NCBI GenBank assembly: GCA_963817405.1
Contig: CAWFNW010000001.1
Span: 62,001 to 126,000, forward strand
Direction: 5' to 3'
From: CAWFNW01 sp963817405
GTDB lineage: Bacteria; Actinomycetota; Coriobacteriia; Anaerosomatales; Anaerosomataceae
DNA: 64,000 bases
Part shown: positions 53,954 to 62,725 of the stretch, in pieces
How the letters are laid out: the number at the start of each line of letters is the position of its first letter
How positions within the stretch are numbered: position 1 is the stretch's first letter
Translations under genes and position numbers: made by a program
Notes under the pieces: generated by a model
Told to the model about the DNA's origin: nothing
The model's input: only the letters and a program-made list of their open reading frames with translations
Database searches by the model: none

Positions 53954-55813
53954 ATGACCGATTCGCCTTCGGGGACCCAGTCCCCTCGAAGTCACACACG
54001 CGGAACCACCAGCCGCCACCGCGCGCCGTCCCGTTCGGGGCGTTCAGAGGCGCCGCAGTCGGGAGCGAAGTGGGCGCTGATCGTCGTCGGCGTTCTGCTG
54101 GCAGTCGTTGTGCTGCTCGCCGGTGCCGACCTTGGGCTCAGCGCGGCCCGAATTCACCCAGGCGTGAAGGTCGGCGGCCTCGCGGTCGGGCGCATGCGCG
54201 TTCCAGAGGCTGCCGCGGCGATCGCGCAGGATGCGCATGGGGTGCTCGACGAACCGGTCGTGCTCGTCGTGGGCGACCAGCAGTGGGACATCACCGCGGA
54301 CGAAGTGGGTGCATCGGTCGACGCGACGGGGCTCGCCGAGGCCGCGTTTGCGGTGGGTCGCTCGGCGTCGTTCGTGAGCTCGGTGGGTGAGCGGCTTGTC
54401 GCGTGGGTCGGGGACTCGCAGGTGCCACTCGTGGCTGAGGCGGACCCGACACTTGTGGAAGACAGCCTGGCCATCGTGGACGACGCGGTGGGTAGGCCCG
54501 CTGTCGACGCGGCCATTCGCATCGAGGGCACGACGGCCTCCATCGTCCCGCCGACCGACGGTACGGGCATCGACTACGTGGCTGCGACGGCCGCGCTGCT
54601 CAAGGCCTTCACGAGCGACGCGCGAACCGTGACGCTCGCGGTCGTCCCCAAGCCTGCGGTCATCCTCGAAGCCGATGCCGCGCGGGCGCTCGAGTCCGCG
54701 AATCTGATGCTGTCCGGCCCCGTGAAGCTCACCTACGAATCCAAGTCCTGGGTGGTCGAGCCGGCGACGATCGCCGGCTGGCTTGCGTTTCGCTCGGTGA
54801 ACACGACCGGCGCCGCCGAACTGGAGTGCTACCTGGACAGCGCCGAGGTCACCGATACCGTGAATCCGATCGTGGCGCAGCTGGGCAAGCCCGCGAAGGA
54901 CGCCACGTTCAAGGCTTCTTCCGGGACGGTCAGTATCGTGCCGAGCCAGGACGGCCTGGGGCTCGACGGCGAGGACCTCATCACCGGTCTCACCCAGACG
55001 CTCACCTCGGCTGGCGAACGGGTGCTCGAACTCCCGATGAAGCGTGTCGAGGCCTCCGTTACCACCGAGAAGGCCCGCGGCATGGGCATCAAGGAGCGGC
55101 TGGCGACGTTCACCACCGACTACTCGCCGTCGAACAAGCCGCGCGTCAACAACATCCACCTGCTGACGGACGCGCTCAACGGGACCCTCATTGCTCCCGG
55201 CGGCACGTTCTCGTTCAACGAAACGATCGGGCCGAGGACGGCCGAGAAGGGCTACCAGGAGGCCAACGCGATTGTGAACGGCAAGCTGGTCCCGCAGCTC
55301 GGCGGCGGCGTGTGCCAGGTCGGGACAACGGTGTTCAACACGGTCTTCTTCTCGGGCTTGCCCGTCATCGAGCGCCACAATCACTCCCTCTACATCAGCC
55401 ACTATCCGAAGGGCCGCGATGCCACCGTCTCGTGGGGCGGCCCGAACATTAGGTTCAAGAACGACACAGAGCACTGGGTTCTGGTGGCCACCGCGTACAC
55501 GAACAGCACCGTCACCATCTCCCTCTACGGCACCGACCCCGGATACGACGTCTCGTACAAGACCGGCGAGTTCACAGACTTCAAGGACTACCCAGTCAGG
55601 GAGATCAAGGACGCGACGCTGCCGAAGGGGACGCGTATCATCGACGAGAAGGGCGTGCGCGGTCGGTCGATCGTCGTCACAAGGACCGTCACGAAGAACG
55701 GCACTGTCGTCAGGACGGACACGTTCAAGTCGACGTACAAGGCGTCGGAGGAAGTCGTCCGCGTGGGTACGAAGGTGGTAGCGCCGTCGACACCCACGAC
55801 CACGACGCCGTAG
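53954..55813 (+). CDS. VanW family protein with peptidoglycan-binding-like domains
   Basis: 619 residues. A short cytoplasmic tail is rich in Ser/Arg/His. A membrane segment (about 38-60) follows, then two repeats resembling the PG-binding-4 domain (about 75-200 and 215-335), the VanW domain (about 378-500) with GGTFSFNETIGPRT, LGGGVCQVGTTVFNTVF and ERHNHSLYISHYPKG, and a C-terminal G5-like beta region (RSIVVTRTVTKNG). Topology suggests the bulk lies outside the membrane. VanW proteins are linked to cell-wall/glycopeptide biology but the biochemical role is unknown. ATG with GAGGAG upstream; TATACT at 53910-53915 is a possible -10. Confidence 0.88.
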   Translation: MTDSPSGTQSPRSHTRGTTSRHRAPSRSGRSEAPQSGAKWALIVVGVLLAVVVLLAGADLGLSAARIHPGVKVGGLAVGRMRVPEAAAAIAQDAHGVLDEPVVLVVGDQQWDITADEVGASVDATGLAEAAFAVGRSASFVSSVGERLVAWVGDSQVPLVAEADPTLVEDSLAIVDDAVGRPAVDAAIRIEGTTASIVPPTDGTGIDYVAATAALLKAFTSDARTVTLAVVPKPAVILEADAARALESANLMLSGPVKLTYESKSWVVEPATIAGWLAFRSVNTTGAAELECYLDSAEVTDTVNPIVAQLGKPAKDATFKASSGTVSIVPSQDGLGLDGEDLITGLTQTLTSAGERVLELPMKRVEASVTTEKARGMGIKERLATFTTDYSPSNKPRVNNIHLLTDALNGTLIAPGGTFSFNETIGPRTAEKGYQEANAIVNGKLVPQLGGGVCQVGTTVFNTVFFSGLPVIERHNHSLYISHYPKGRDATVSWGGPNIRFKNDTEHWVLVATAYTNSTVTISLYGTDPGYDVSYKTGEFTDFKDYPVREIKDATLPKGTRIIDEKGVRGRSIVVTRTVTKNGTVVRTDTFKSTYKASEEVVRVGTKVVAPSTPTTTTP

Positions 55814-55852
55814 CGTTCGCCCGCCGATGCGGGCCGTGTGAAGGGGGCGCGC

Positions 55853-57157
55853 ATGTTCCAGCCTGAGTTCGAGTCCATGGAGCGTGCCGAGCTCGAGGCG
55901 CTGCAACTCGAGCGCCTGCAAAGCGTGCTGGAGCGCGTGTACGACGCCGTCCCGCTCTACCGCGAGACGTTCGATACGGCGGGCTTCAGACCTGACTCGG
56001 TGACGTCGCTCGGGGACCTTGCGGGCGTCCCGTTCACGGTGAAGGACGACCTGCGCTCGGCGTACCCGTACGGGATGTTCGCAGTGCCGATGCGCGATAT
56101 CGTGCGCGTGCACGCGTCCTCGGGGACGACCGGGCAGATTACGGTCGTCGGCTACACGAAAGGCGACATCGACCGCTGGAGCGATCTGATGGCGCGCACG
56201 TTCGCGGCCGGGGGGGCAACGCCGGATGACATCATCCAGGTCTGCTATGGCTACGGGCTGTTCACCGGCGGCCTAGGTGCTCACTACGGCGCGGAGCGGC
56301 TTGGCGCCACGACGATTCCTATCTCGGGCGGCAACACCAAGCGCCAGGTACAAGTGATGAAGGACTTCGGCACGACGGTATTGGCGTCCACGCCCTCGTA
56401 CGCGCTCCTCATTGCGGAGACGGCGCTCGATATGGGCATCGACGTGCGCGATCTGCCGCTCCGCGTCGGCTTCTTTGGTGCCGAGCCGTGGAGCGAGAAC
56501 ATGCGCGTCGAGCTGGAACGAGCGCTCGGGGCGAAGGCGATCGACATCTACGGCCTCTCCGAGGTACTCGGCCCAGGCGTTGCCACCGAGTGCGTTCATC
56601 AGAACGGGCTCCACGTGAACGAGGACCACTTCATCATCGAAATCGTGGATCCGGTTACGCTTGAGCCGCTGCCGGAAGGGGAGACGGGTGAGGTGGTGTT
56701 CACGACGCTCACCAAGGAAGGCATCCCCGTCATCCGCTACCGGACGCGCGACATCTCCCGCATCATCCCGGGCACCTGCGCGTGCGGTCGCACCTTCCGC
56801 CGCATGGAACGGATCACGGGGCGGACCGACGACATGCTGATTATTCGGGGTGTCAACGTCTTCCCGAACCAGATCGAGCAGGTTCTCACCGGCATTCCCG
56901 GTGTGGCGCCGCACTACCAGGTCGTGCTGACGAAGCGCGGTTCGATGGACCGCGTCGAGGTCCAGGTCGAGGTGGTGCCCGAGTTCGCGTTCGACGAGAT
57001 CCGAGCGCTGGAATCACTTCGCCGCCGCGTGGCGGCCGAGATAGCCTCCGCGCTTGCCGTCTCGATCGACGTCAGGCTGGTGGAGCCTAGGTCCATCCAG
57101 CGGAGCGAGGGTAAGGCCAAGCGTGTGGTCGATCGCCGTGCCGAGGGGAGCGAATAG
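55853..57157 (+). CDS. Phenylacetate-CoA ligase-like protein (PaaK family)
   Basis: 434 residues of the acyl-adenylate-forming superfamily. PaaK features: SSGTTGQITVVGYTKGD (ATP loop), CYGYGLFTGGLGAHYG, YGLSEVLGPGVATEC and GRTDDMLIIRGVNVFPNQIE, with a C-terminal lid. Together with the next gene (an ACT domain protein) this is the common pair found with indolepyruvate:ferredoxin oxidoreductase in anaerobes, where it may activate aryl acids from aromatic amino acids. No ior genes lie here. Start ATG 55853 (GTG 55838 possible) with AAGGGGG upstream. Confidence 0.88.
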   Translation: MFQPEFESMERAELEALQLERLQSVLERVYDAVPLYRETFDTAGFRPDSVTSLGDLAGVPFTVKDDLRSAYPYGMFAVPMRDIVRVHASSGTTGQITVVGYTKGDIDRWSDLMARTFAAGGATPDDIIQVCYGYGLFTGGLGAHYGAERLGATTIPISGGNTKRQVQVMKDFGTTVLASTPSYALLIAETALDMGIDVRDLPLRVGFFGAEPWSENMRVELERALGAKAIDIYGLSEVLGPGVATECVHQNGLHVNEDHFIIEIVDPVTLEPLPEGETGEVVFTTLTKEGIPVIRYRTRDISRIIPGTCACGRTFRRMERITGRTDDMLIIRGVNVFPNQIEQVLTGIPGVAPHYQVVLTKRGSMDRVEVQVEVVPEFAFDEIRALESLRRRVAAEIASALAVSIDVRLVEPRSIQRSEGKAKRVVDRRAEGSE

Positions 57158-57159
57158 CC

Positions 57160-57591
57160 ATGATCGCGCAGGTATCGGTGTTCCTCGAGAACAAGTCGGG
57201 CCGCCTCGCCGAGCTCACGCGGGTGCTCGGGAACGCAGGCATCAACATGCGGGCGCTCATGGTCGCGGACACGAGCGAGTTCGGCGTCGTCAGAATCGTC
57301 TGCGACCGGCCACATGAGGCCGTCTCGGTGCTGGAAGATGCCGGATTCGGCGCGTCGCTCACCGACGTCGTTGCCATCGAGGTGCCGGACCGTCCGGGTG
57401 GGCTCGCCGACGTCCTGGACGTCCTCGGGGCAGAGGGCCTCAACGTGGAGTATGCGTACTGCTTCATCGATCCGAGGGGCTCCGCGGCAGTCGACATCGT
57501 GCGCGTCGATCACTCGGCTCGGGCGGCGGCAGCGCTGAGAGCGGCCGGCATCGTCGTTCGCGAGCCGGATACGCTCTACTCTCTCGGCTGA
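57160..57591 (+). CDS. Tandem ACT domain protein
   Basis: 143 residues with two ACT-like ligand-binding folds: the first starts QVSVFLENKSGRLAELTRVL, the second IEVPDRPGGLADVLDVLG. ACT domains bind amino acids; this one probably modulates the adjacent PaaK-type ligase. ATG 2 bases after the previous stop, so co-translated. Its 3' end overlaps the convergent gene by 16 bases. Confidence 0.88.
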   Translation: MIAQVSVFLENKSGRLAELTRVLGNAGINMRALMVADTSEFGVVRIVCDRPHEAVSVLEDAGFGASLTDVVAIEVPDRPGGLADVLDVLGAEGLNVEYAYCFIDPRGSAAVDIVRVDHSARAAAALRAAGIVVREPDTLYSLG

Positions 57592-58382
57592 GGCGCCACT
57601 GCAGCAGGCTCGAGCGACCGCGCGAGCGACGTCATCGCATCGAGATCAGCGGGGGCGGCGAGCACGGTCGCCGTGACGGCGGTGTCCTTCGCGCCCAGCA
57701 GGTCGCGGACGTGGCTGTGAATACGGTCGGCGATGACCTCGGCGCCCGTACGCGGCGTCTCACGCAGAATCAGTAGAAAGCGTCCCTGGCCGAGATGACC
57801 GACATCATCGGCGACGCGCATGTCGTGCCTGAGCGACGAGGCGGCGTTCCGGAGGATCCTTCGCTGCGCCGTCGGTCTGAGCTCGGTGAGCAGTCCGGGC
57901 GAGAGCGACACCACGACCACCGAGAGCGGGCGTTCGTACCGCTGGTGCGCGGTGAGCGCGTTTGTGAGCGATTGCGCGCAGTAGGCCTTGTTGAACACAC
58001 CGGTGTCATCGTCCAAGAGCACGGACTCGCCCAGCCGGCGCACGAGGTAGCGGAGCCTGCCGAACACCTCTCCGCCGATGATGCCGAGGGCCCCGTAGGT
58101 GACTCCGAACGCCACGAGCCCACGCGTCATTTCAGGAGTGATGCCGCGGACGGTGAGCTCGGGTATCTGGATGGCGACGTATGCCACGATGGCGAGCGCG
58201 GCGGCGATCGCGCCGCCGTCACGTCCCCAGTGCGCTGCCGCGGCCAGAACGACCAGGCTGATGGCCCGCGCCGTGATCTCTTGCCATAGGTACGGCTGCG
58301 CGGCGGGAGCGAGCATGAGGCCAGCGATCACCAAGACCGCTCCGGTCAGTATCACAAGCGTCTCGAGGCGCCGGTAGTCCAC
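57576..58382 (-). CDS. Membrane protein with degenerate GGDEF-like domain
   Basis: 268 residues. About four to five N-terminal membrane helices (to about 110), then a GGDEF-like domain with the DTGVFNKAYC start but a lost signature, LGQGRF in place of GGDEF. The region around it (DDVGHLGQGRFLLIL) keeps the fold pattern. It therefore probably lacks cyclase activity and may be a sensor. The GTG at 58382 is chosen because GAGGGAG lies 7 bases upstream; a GTG at 58406 is an alternative. The 3' end overlaps the ACT gene. Confidence 0.7.
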   Translation of the reverse strand: MDYRRLETLVILTGAVLVIAGLMLAPAAQPYLWQEITARAISLVVLAAAAHWGRDGGAIAAALAIVAYVAIQIPELTVRGITPEMTRGLVAFGVTYGALGIIGGEVFGRLRYLVRRLGESVLLDDDTGVFNKAYCAQSLTNALTAHQRYERPLSVVVVSLSPGLLTELRPTAQRRILRNAASSLRHDMRVADDVGHLGQGRFLLILRETPRTGAEVIADRIHSHVRDLLGAKDTAVTATVLAAPADLDAMTSLARSLEPAAVAPQPRE

Positions 58383-58533
58383 GTCAGGTCTCCCTCGGTC
58401 AGACACGCACAGCAGTGTACCGCATCGAGCAGGTGACGAATCCGGACCGAGTTGACGCCCCGCGCGCGCCGCGGCGGCCGAACCACTAGAATGGCACCAG
58501 CCAATGTACGCTCACGGGAGTCGATGCCGCGAG

Positions 58534-59790
58534 ATGTCCCGCTCCACCCGCACACAGATCCGGCGTGTCGCGTACTGCCTTCTCGTCGTGGCCCTCTCGC
58601 TTGCGCTTGCGTCGCCCGCTGCTGCCGACGTGCGCGACGCCGACGTCCTCGGCGGCACGAGCGTCGCGTCAGCTCCCGCACTCCGCTCAGCCGCTCCCGA
58701 CATGGCAGTGCCCTCGGCGATCCTCGTCACCGGTGACGGGCAGGTGCTGTGGGCTCGCGATGCGGACGCCGAGCGCGCCATGGCGAGCACCACGAAGATC
58801 ATGACGGCGCTCGTGGCGCTCGAGCAGGTGCAGGACCTCTCCGAGCGGGTGACAGTTGCTCCCGAAGCGGTGAGCGTCGGCGAGGCCGACGTCGGGCTGC
58901 GCTCGGGCCAGGAACTTCCGTTCCAGCGGCTGGTCGAGGCGATGCTCGTACACTCGGGCAACGACGCCGCGCTCGCGCTCGCCATCCACATCGCCGGCTC
59001 CGAGGACGCGTTCGTGGCGCTCATGAACGACAAGGCGGTCGAGCTTGGGCTGACGCGCACCCACTTCAGCAACGTGCACGGCCTCGACGAGGAGGGTCAC
59101 CACACCTCCGCAGCCGACCTCGTCACGCTCGCCCGGGTTGCGATGGGCAACGAGGTCTTCCGGGCGGCCGTCGCATCGAAGACGGTATTGCTGCCGAAGG
59201 CGGACGGTTCCGGCGAGGAGGTGTTCAAGTCCTCGAACAGGCTGCTCACGACCTTCAAGGGTGCGAACGGCATCAAGACCGGCTGGACCAACGACGCCGG
59301 CTACTGCCTGGTCGGCTCCGCCGAGCGCGGCGGCATCGAGCTCGTGGCGGTGATTCTGGGGGCCCGCACGGAGAAGGGGCGCTTCACCGAGGCCGAGCAT
59401 CTGCTGAGTTGGGGCTTCGAACACTACGCGACGCGGACGCTCACCTCCGTCGACACCACGGCCGCGCATGTGGCGGTTAGCGACTACCTGGACATGACCG
59501 TGCCGGTCGTGGTGGGAGAGACCACGGCCACACCGGTATTCGACGTCTGGGGAGACGTGGGCTATGTGCTCGATGTCCCGGACGAGCTTGCGGCCCCGGT
59601 TGAGAAGGGCCAACGCGTCGGGACGCTCAGCGTGACACAGGGTGATCGCCTGCTTGCGCAGGTTCCCGTTGTCGCCGCTCGAGACGTGGCCGCGCCTACG
59701 CTCGTCGAGCGTGTGCAAGTCGCCGTGACGCGGCTCTGGCGGCGCCTGTTCGGCGGCAGCCTCCAGGCGCAGCCGGTGACCCTACTGTAG
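58534..59790 (+). CDS. dacA: Serine-type D-Ala-D-Ala carboxypeptidase (DacA/PBP5-like)
   Basis: 418 residues. Signal peptide (about 1-34, ending SPAAA-DV). Penicillin-binding-protein motifs: S-x-x-K in STTKIMTALVALEQ, S-x-N in HSGNDAALALA, K-T-G in GIKTGWTNDAGYCLVG. A C-terminal beta-rich PBP5_C-like domain (about 300-390) and a possible C-terminal amphipathic anchor follow. It trims the terminal D-Ala from peptidoglycan stems. ATG 58534 is chosen from the signal peptide; ATG 58504 would add 10 residues. The gap 58383-58533 is divergent: TAGAAT at 58487-58492 has no -35 at normal distance. Confidence 0.9.
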   Translation: MSRSTRTQIRRVAYCLLVVALSLALASPAAADVRDADVLGGTSVASAPALRSAAPDMAVPSAILVTGDGQVLWARDADAERAMASTTKIMTALVALEQVQDLSERVTVAPEAVSVGEADVGLRSGQELPFQRLVEAMLVHSGNDAALALAIHIAGSEDAFVALMNDKAVELGLTRTHFSNVHGLDEEGHHTSAADLVTLARVAMGNEVFRAAVASKTVLLPKADGSGEEVFKSSNRLLTTFKGANGIKTGWTNDAGYCLVGSAERGGIELVAVILGARTEKGRFTEAEHLLSWGFEHYATRTLTSVDTTAAHVAVSDYLDMTVPVVVGETTATPVFDVWGDVGYVLDVPDELAAPVEKGQRVGTLSVTQGDRLLAQVPVVAARDVAAPTLVERVQVAVTRLWRRLFGGSLQAQPVTLL

Positions 59791-59870
59791 TATCGTCAGG
59801 CTGACCGGTTCCCGAGCGCACTCTGGCGCGGGGCAGTGTGGCGTCGGAAGAGAGAAAGGGAGACGTGGCG

Positions 59871-60968
59871 ATGGTTGAGGCGCTTCAGCGAACGCCGCTG
59901 TATGAAGAACACCTCTCGCTCGGCGGCCGTATGGTGCCGTTCGCGGGATGGGAGATGCCGGTGCAGTATGCCGGCATCATCGAGGAGCACGAAGCCGTGC
60001 GCTCGCGCGCCGGGATCTTCGACGTCTGTCACATGGCCGAGTTCCGTTTCTTTGGTGCGGAGGCCAAAGACGCCCTCCAGCGAATCGTCACGAACGACCT
60101 CTCGAAGATCGACGAACTCGGCTCGGCGGTCTACTCGGTCATGTGCGACGAAAGCGGCGGCATCATCGACGACCTCATCGTCTACCACACCGGCGAGGTC
60201 GAGTATCTGATCATCGCGAACGCGGCGAACCGCGTTACGGACTGGGAGTGGATCACCGCGCACCTGCCGGCGGGCGTTGAGGCTGTCGACGAGTCGGACC
60301 GGACCGGCCTCATCGCCGTGCAGGGCCCGGACGCGCTGCGTATCGTCGGTGAGCTCGCCGGCCCTGAGTTCGTCATCCCCGAACGCTTCCACATCGCCGA
60401 GGCGGTGCTGGACGGCACGCCGGTGCTGATCGCACGCACCGGGTACACCGGCGAAGACGGCGTCGAGATCGTTTGCCATGCGTCCCACGCGGTCGGCATC
60501 TGGCGCGCGCTGCTCTCGTTCCCCGGAGTCGCGCCCTGCGGGCTCGGTGCGCGGGACACGTTACGGCTCGAGATGGGCTACGCCCTCTACGGCCTGGACA
60601 TGGACCGCACGGTCGACCCCATCAGCGCGAGTCTCGGGTGGACGGTCGCGCTCGGCAAGGGCGACTTTATCGGCCGCGACGCACTCGCGGCGATCAAGGA
60701 GCGGGGTCCCGCCCGCAAGCTCGTCGGGCTCACCGTCGATGAGGGCGTGCCGCGGCACGGCTACTCCGTGTTGCACGAGGGTATCGAGGTCGGTACTGTG
60801 GCAAGCGGCACGTTCTCGCCGACGCTCAGGCACGGCATCGCGACCGCGTACGTGCCTGTTGAGTTCGCCGCCGTGGGAACGTCGCTCGCCGTCTCTGTGA
60901 GGCGCAAGGACGTGGCGGCGACCGTCGTCCGTCCGCCGTTCGTCAAGCGCACGTCGCTATCCAGCTAG
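59871..60968 (+). CDS. gcvT: Glycine cleavage system T protein (aminomethyltransferase)
   Basis: Releases ammonia and transfers the methylene group from GcvH-bound aminomethyl to tetrahydrofolate. The 365-residue product has the folate-binding region MVPFAGWEMPVQYAGIIEEHEAVR, FDVCHMAEF, CDESGGIIDDLIVY and a C-terminal barrel with TVDEGVPRHGY. ATG 59871 is preceded by AAAGGGAG at 8 bases; GTG 59838 and 59865 are alternatives. First gene of the gcv operon; no glycine riboswitch is visible in the 80-base gap before it. Confidence 0.94.
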   Translation: MVEALQRTPLYEEHLSLGGRMVPFAGWEMPVQYAGIIEEHEAVRSRAGIFDVCHMAEFRFFGAEAKDALQRIVTNDLSKIDELGSAVYSVMCDESGGIIDDLIVYHTGEVEYLIIANAANRVTDWEWITAHLPAGVEAVDESDRTGLIAVQGPDALRIVGELAGPEFVIPERFHIAEAVLDGTPVLIARTGYTGEDGVEIVCHASHAVGIWRALLSFPGVAPCGLGARDTLRLEMGYALYGLDMDRTVDPISASLGWTVALGKGDFIGRDALAAIKERGPARKLVGLTVDEGVPRHGYSVLHEGIEVGTVASGTFSPTLRHGIATAYVPVEFAAVGTSLAVSVRRKDVAATVVRPPFVKRTSLSS

Positions 60969-61008
60969 AGACGCGTCAGAACCCCCGATTGGAAGGAGCA
61001 CGGCAGCC

Positions 61009-61392
61009 ATGCATCCCGCAGACCTCAGGTACGACAAAGAACACGAGTGGGTGAATCTCGAGGGTGACGTCGCGACGATCGGCATCAGCGCCTTCGCGCA
61101 GGACCAGCTCGGCGAGGTCGTGTACGTGGACCTGCCGTCGACCGGTGACATGCTCCTGGCCGGAGAGAGCTTCGGCGAGATCGAGTCAGTCAAGTCGGTC
61201 TCGGAGCTCTTCTCACCCGTGTCCGGCGAGGTCGTTGACGTGAATGCGGCGCTCGGTGACACGCCGGAGATCGTGAACGAAGACCCGTATGGCGCGGGCT
61301 GGATGCTCAAGGTCCGGCTGGACGACCCGAGCGAGATCGACGGCCTCATGTCGGCCGAAGAGTATGAGACATTCATCGCCGAGGGAGACTGA
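61009..61392 (+). CDS. gcvH: Glycine cleavage system H protein
   Basis: Lipoyl carrier that shuttles the aminomethyl group between P and T proteins. The 127-residue product has the lipoylation lysine in ESVKSVSELFSP and the N-terminal DLRYDKEHEWVN. ATG with AAGGAG upstream. 40 bases after gcvT; the next gene starts 4 bases later. Confidence 0.96.
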   Translation: MHPADLRYDKEHEWVNLEGDVATIGISAFAQDQLGEVVYVDLPSTGDMLLAGESFGEIESVKSVSELFSPVSGEVVDVNAALGDTPEIVNEDPYGAGWMLKVRLDDPSEIDGLMSAEEYETFIAEGD

Positions 61393-61396
61393 GCGG

Positions 61397-62725
61397 ATGC
61401 GTTTCATCCCCCTCTCCTGCGAAGATCGCGAGGCGATGCTTCGCGTGGTGGGTGTCGACACCGCTGACGAACTATTCGACGTCATACCGGACGAGGTCCG
61501 GCTATCGAAACCACTCCGCATGCCCGAGGGCATGGGCGAGATCGAGCTTGCGGCGCATATCGAGGAACTCGCGGCAGCGAACGATGCCGGGTTGGTGTCG
61601 TTCCTCGGCGCCGGGTGCTACGACCACTACGTGCCCGCCATCGTCGAGGCGGTCGTCAGCAAGCCCGCCTTCTTCACCGCGTACACGCCCTACCAGCCCG
61701 AGGTGAGTCAGGGCACGCTCCAGGCGGTCTACGAGTACCAGTCGATGATCTGCTCGCTGACCGGCATGGACGTGTCGAACGCCTCCATGTACGACGGTGC
61801 GACAGCCTTCGTCGAGGCCGCGCTCATGGCCGCTCGGCTCACCAAGCGCGGCCGCGTTGTCGTGAGCTCGGCGGTCCACCCCGAGTGGATCCAGGTGCTG
61901 CGCACCTACTCGCTTGCCGACACGATCGAGATCGTCGAGTGTCCCGCCAAGGTGGGGACGACCGACCTTCAGAGCCTCGCCGAGCTCGCAGACGGGGCGG
62001 CTGCGGTGCTCATAGCATCGCCGTCATTCTTCGGGACACTTGAGGACCTGCAGGCGATCTCCGAGGTCACGCACGCCGCGGGTGCGCTGTTGGTGGTGGC
62101 GGTCAACCCGCTCCTGCTCGGCGCGCTCGAGCCGCCGGCGTCTTACGGTGCTGACATCGTGGTGGGCGAGGGACAGCCGCTCGGCAACGCGCAGTCGTTC
62201 GGTGGCCCCGGCTTCGGACTTCTCGCGTGCAAGACCGAGTTCATCCGCCAGATGCCGGGCCGGGTCATCGGGCGAACCGTCGACGTGGACGGGCGCCCGG
62301 GATTCGTGCTGACGATGCAGACGCGCGAGCAGCACATCCGGCGCGAGAAGGCGACATCCAACATCTGCTCGAACCACTCGCTCAACGCGCTCGCCGCGGC
62401 TGTATACCTCTCCGCAGTCGGGCAGCAGGGCCTGAACGAGATTGCCCGGGCGTGCATCACGAAGGCGCACTACCTGCGCGACGCCCTCGTTGCGACCGGA
62501 CGGTTCGAAAGTCTGGACGACGCGCCGTTCGGCAACGAGTTCGCGCTGCGCTACGCAGGCGACGTCGCGGCGATGCAGTCGGCGCTCCTTGCGCGCGGCT
62601 TCCTGGCCGGTCTCGACCTGGGGCGTTTCGGGGACGCGTACGCAGGGGTCGTCCTGTTTGCGGTGACTGAGAAGCGCACGCGGGCACAGCTCGATAGGTT
62701 CGTGGAGGAGGTGGCGGCACTGTGA
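61397..62725 (+). CDS. gcvPA: Glycine dehydrogenase (decarboxylating) subunit 1
   Basis: N-terminal half of the P protein, which decarboxylates glycine with PLP. The 442-residue product has SFLGAGCYDHYVPAIV, TAYTPYQPEVSQGTLQAVYEYQ, MDVSNASMYDGATA and QTREQHIRREKATSNICSN, all typical of GcvPA. This split form, with a separate gcvPB, is usual in Firmicutes and many anaerobes. ATG 61397 fits the family N terminus. Overlaps gcvPB by 4 bases. Confidence 0.95.
   Translation: MRFIPLSCEDREAMLRVVGVDTADELFDVIPDEVRLSKPLRMPEGMGEIELAAHIEELAAANDAGLVSFLGAGCYDHYVPAIVEAVVSKPAFFTAYTPYQPEVSQGTLQAVYEYQSMICSLTGMDVSNASMYDGATAFVEAALMAARLTKRGRVVVSSAVHPEWIQVLRTYSLADTIEIVECPAKVGTTDLQSLAELADGAAAVLIASPSFFGTLEDLQAISEVTHAAGALLVVAVNPLLLGALEPPASYGADIVVGEGQPLGNAQSFGGPGFGLLACKTEFIRQMPGRVIGRTVDVDGRPGFVLTMQTREQHIRREKATSNICSNHSLNALAAAVYLSAVGQQGLNEIARACITKAHYLRDALVATGRFESLDDAPFGNEFALRYAGDVAAMQSALLARGFLAGLDLGRFGDAYAGVVLFAVTEKRTRAQLDRFVEEVAAL

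Noticed and set aside
58452..58492. dacA promoter TTGACG (58452) with TAGAAT (58487)
   Set aside because: The spacer would be 29 bases, far outside the normal range.
59791..59870. Glycine riboswitch before gcvT
   Set aside because: The gap is only 80 bases and lacks the conserved glycine aptamer segments.
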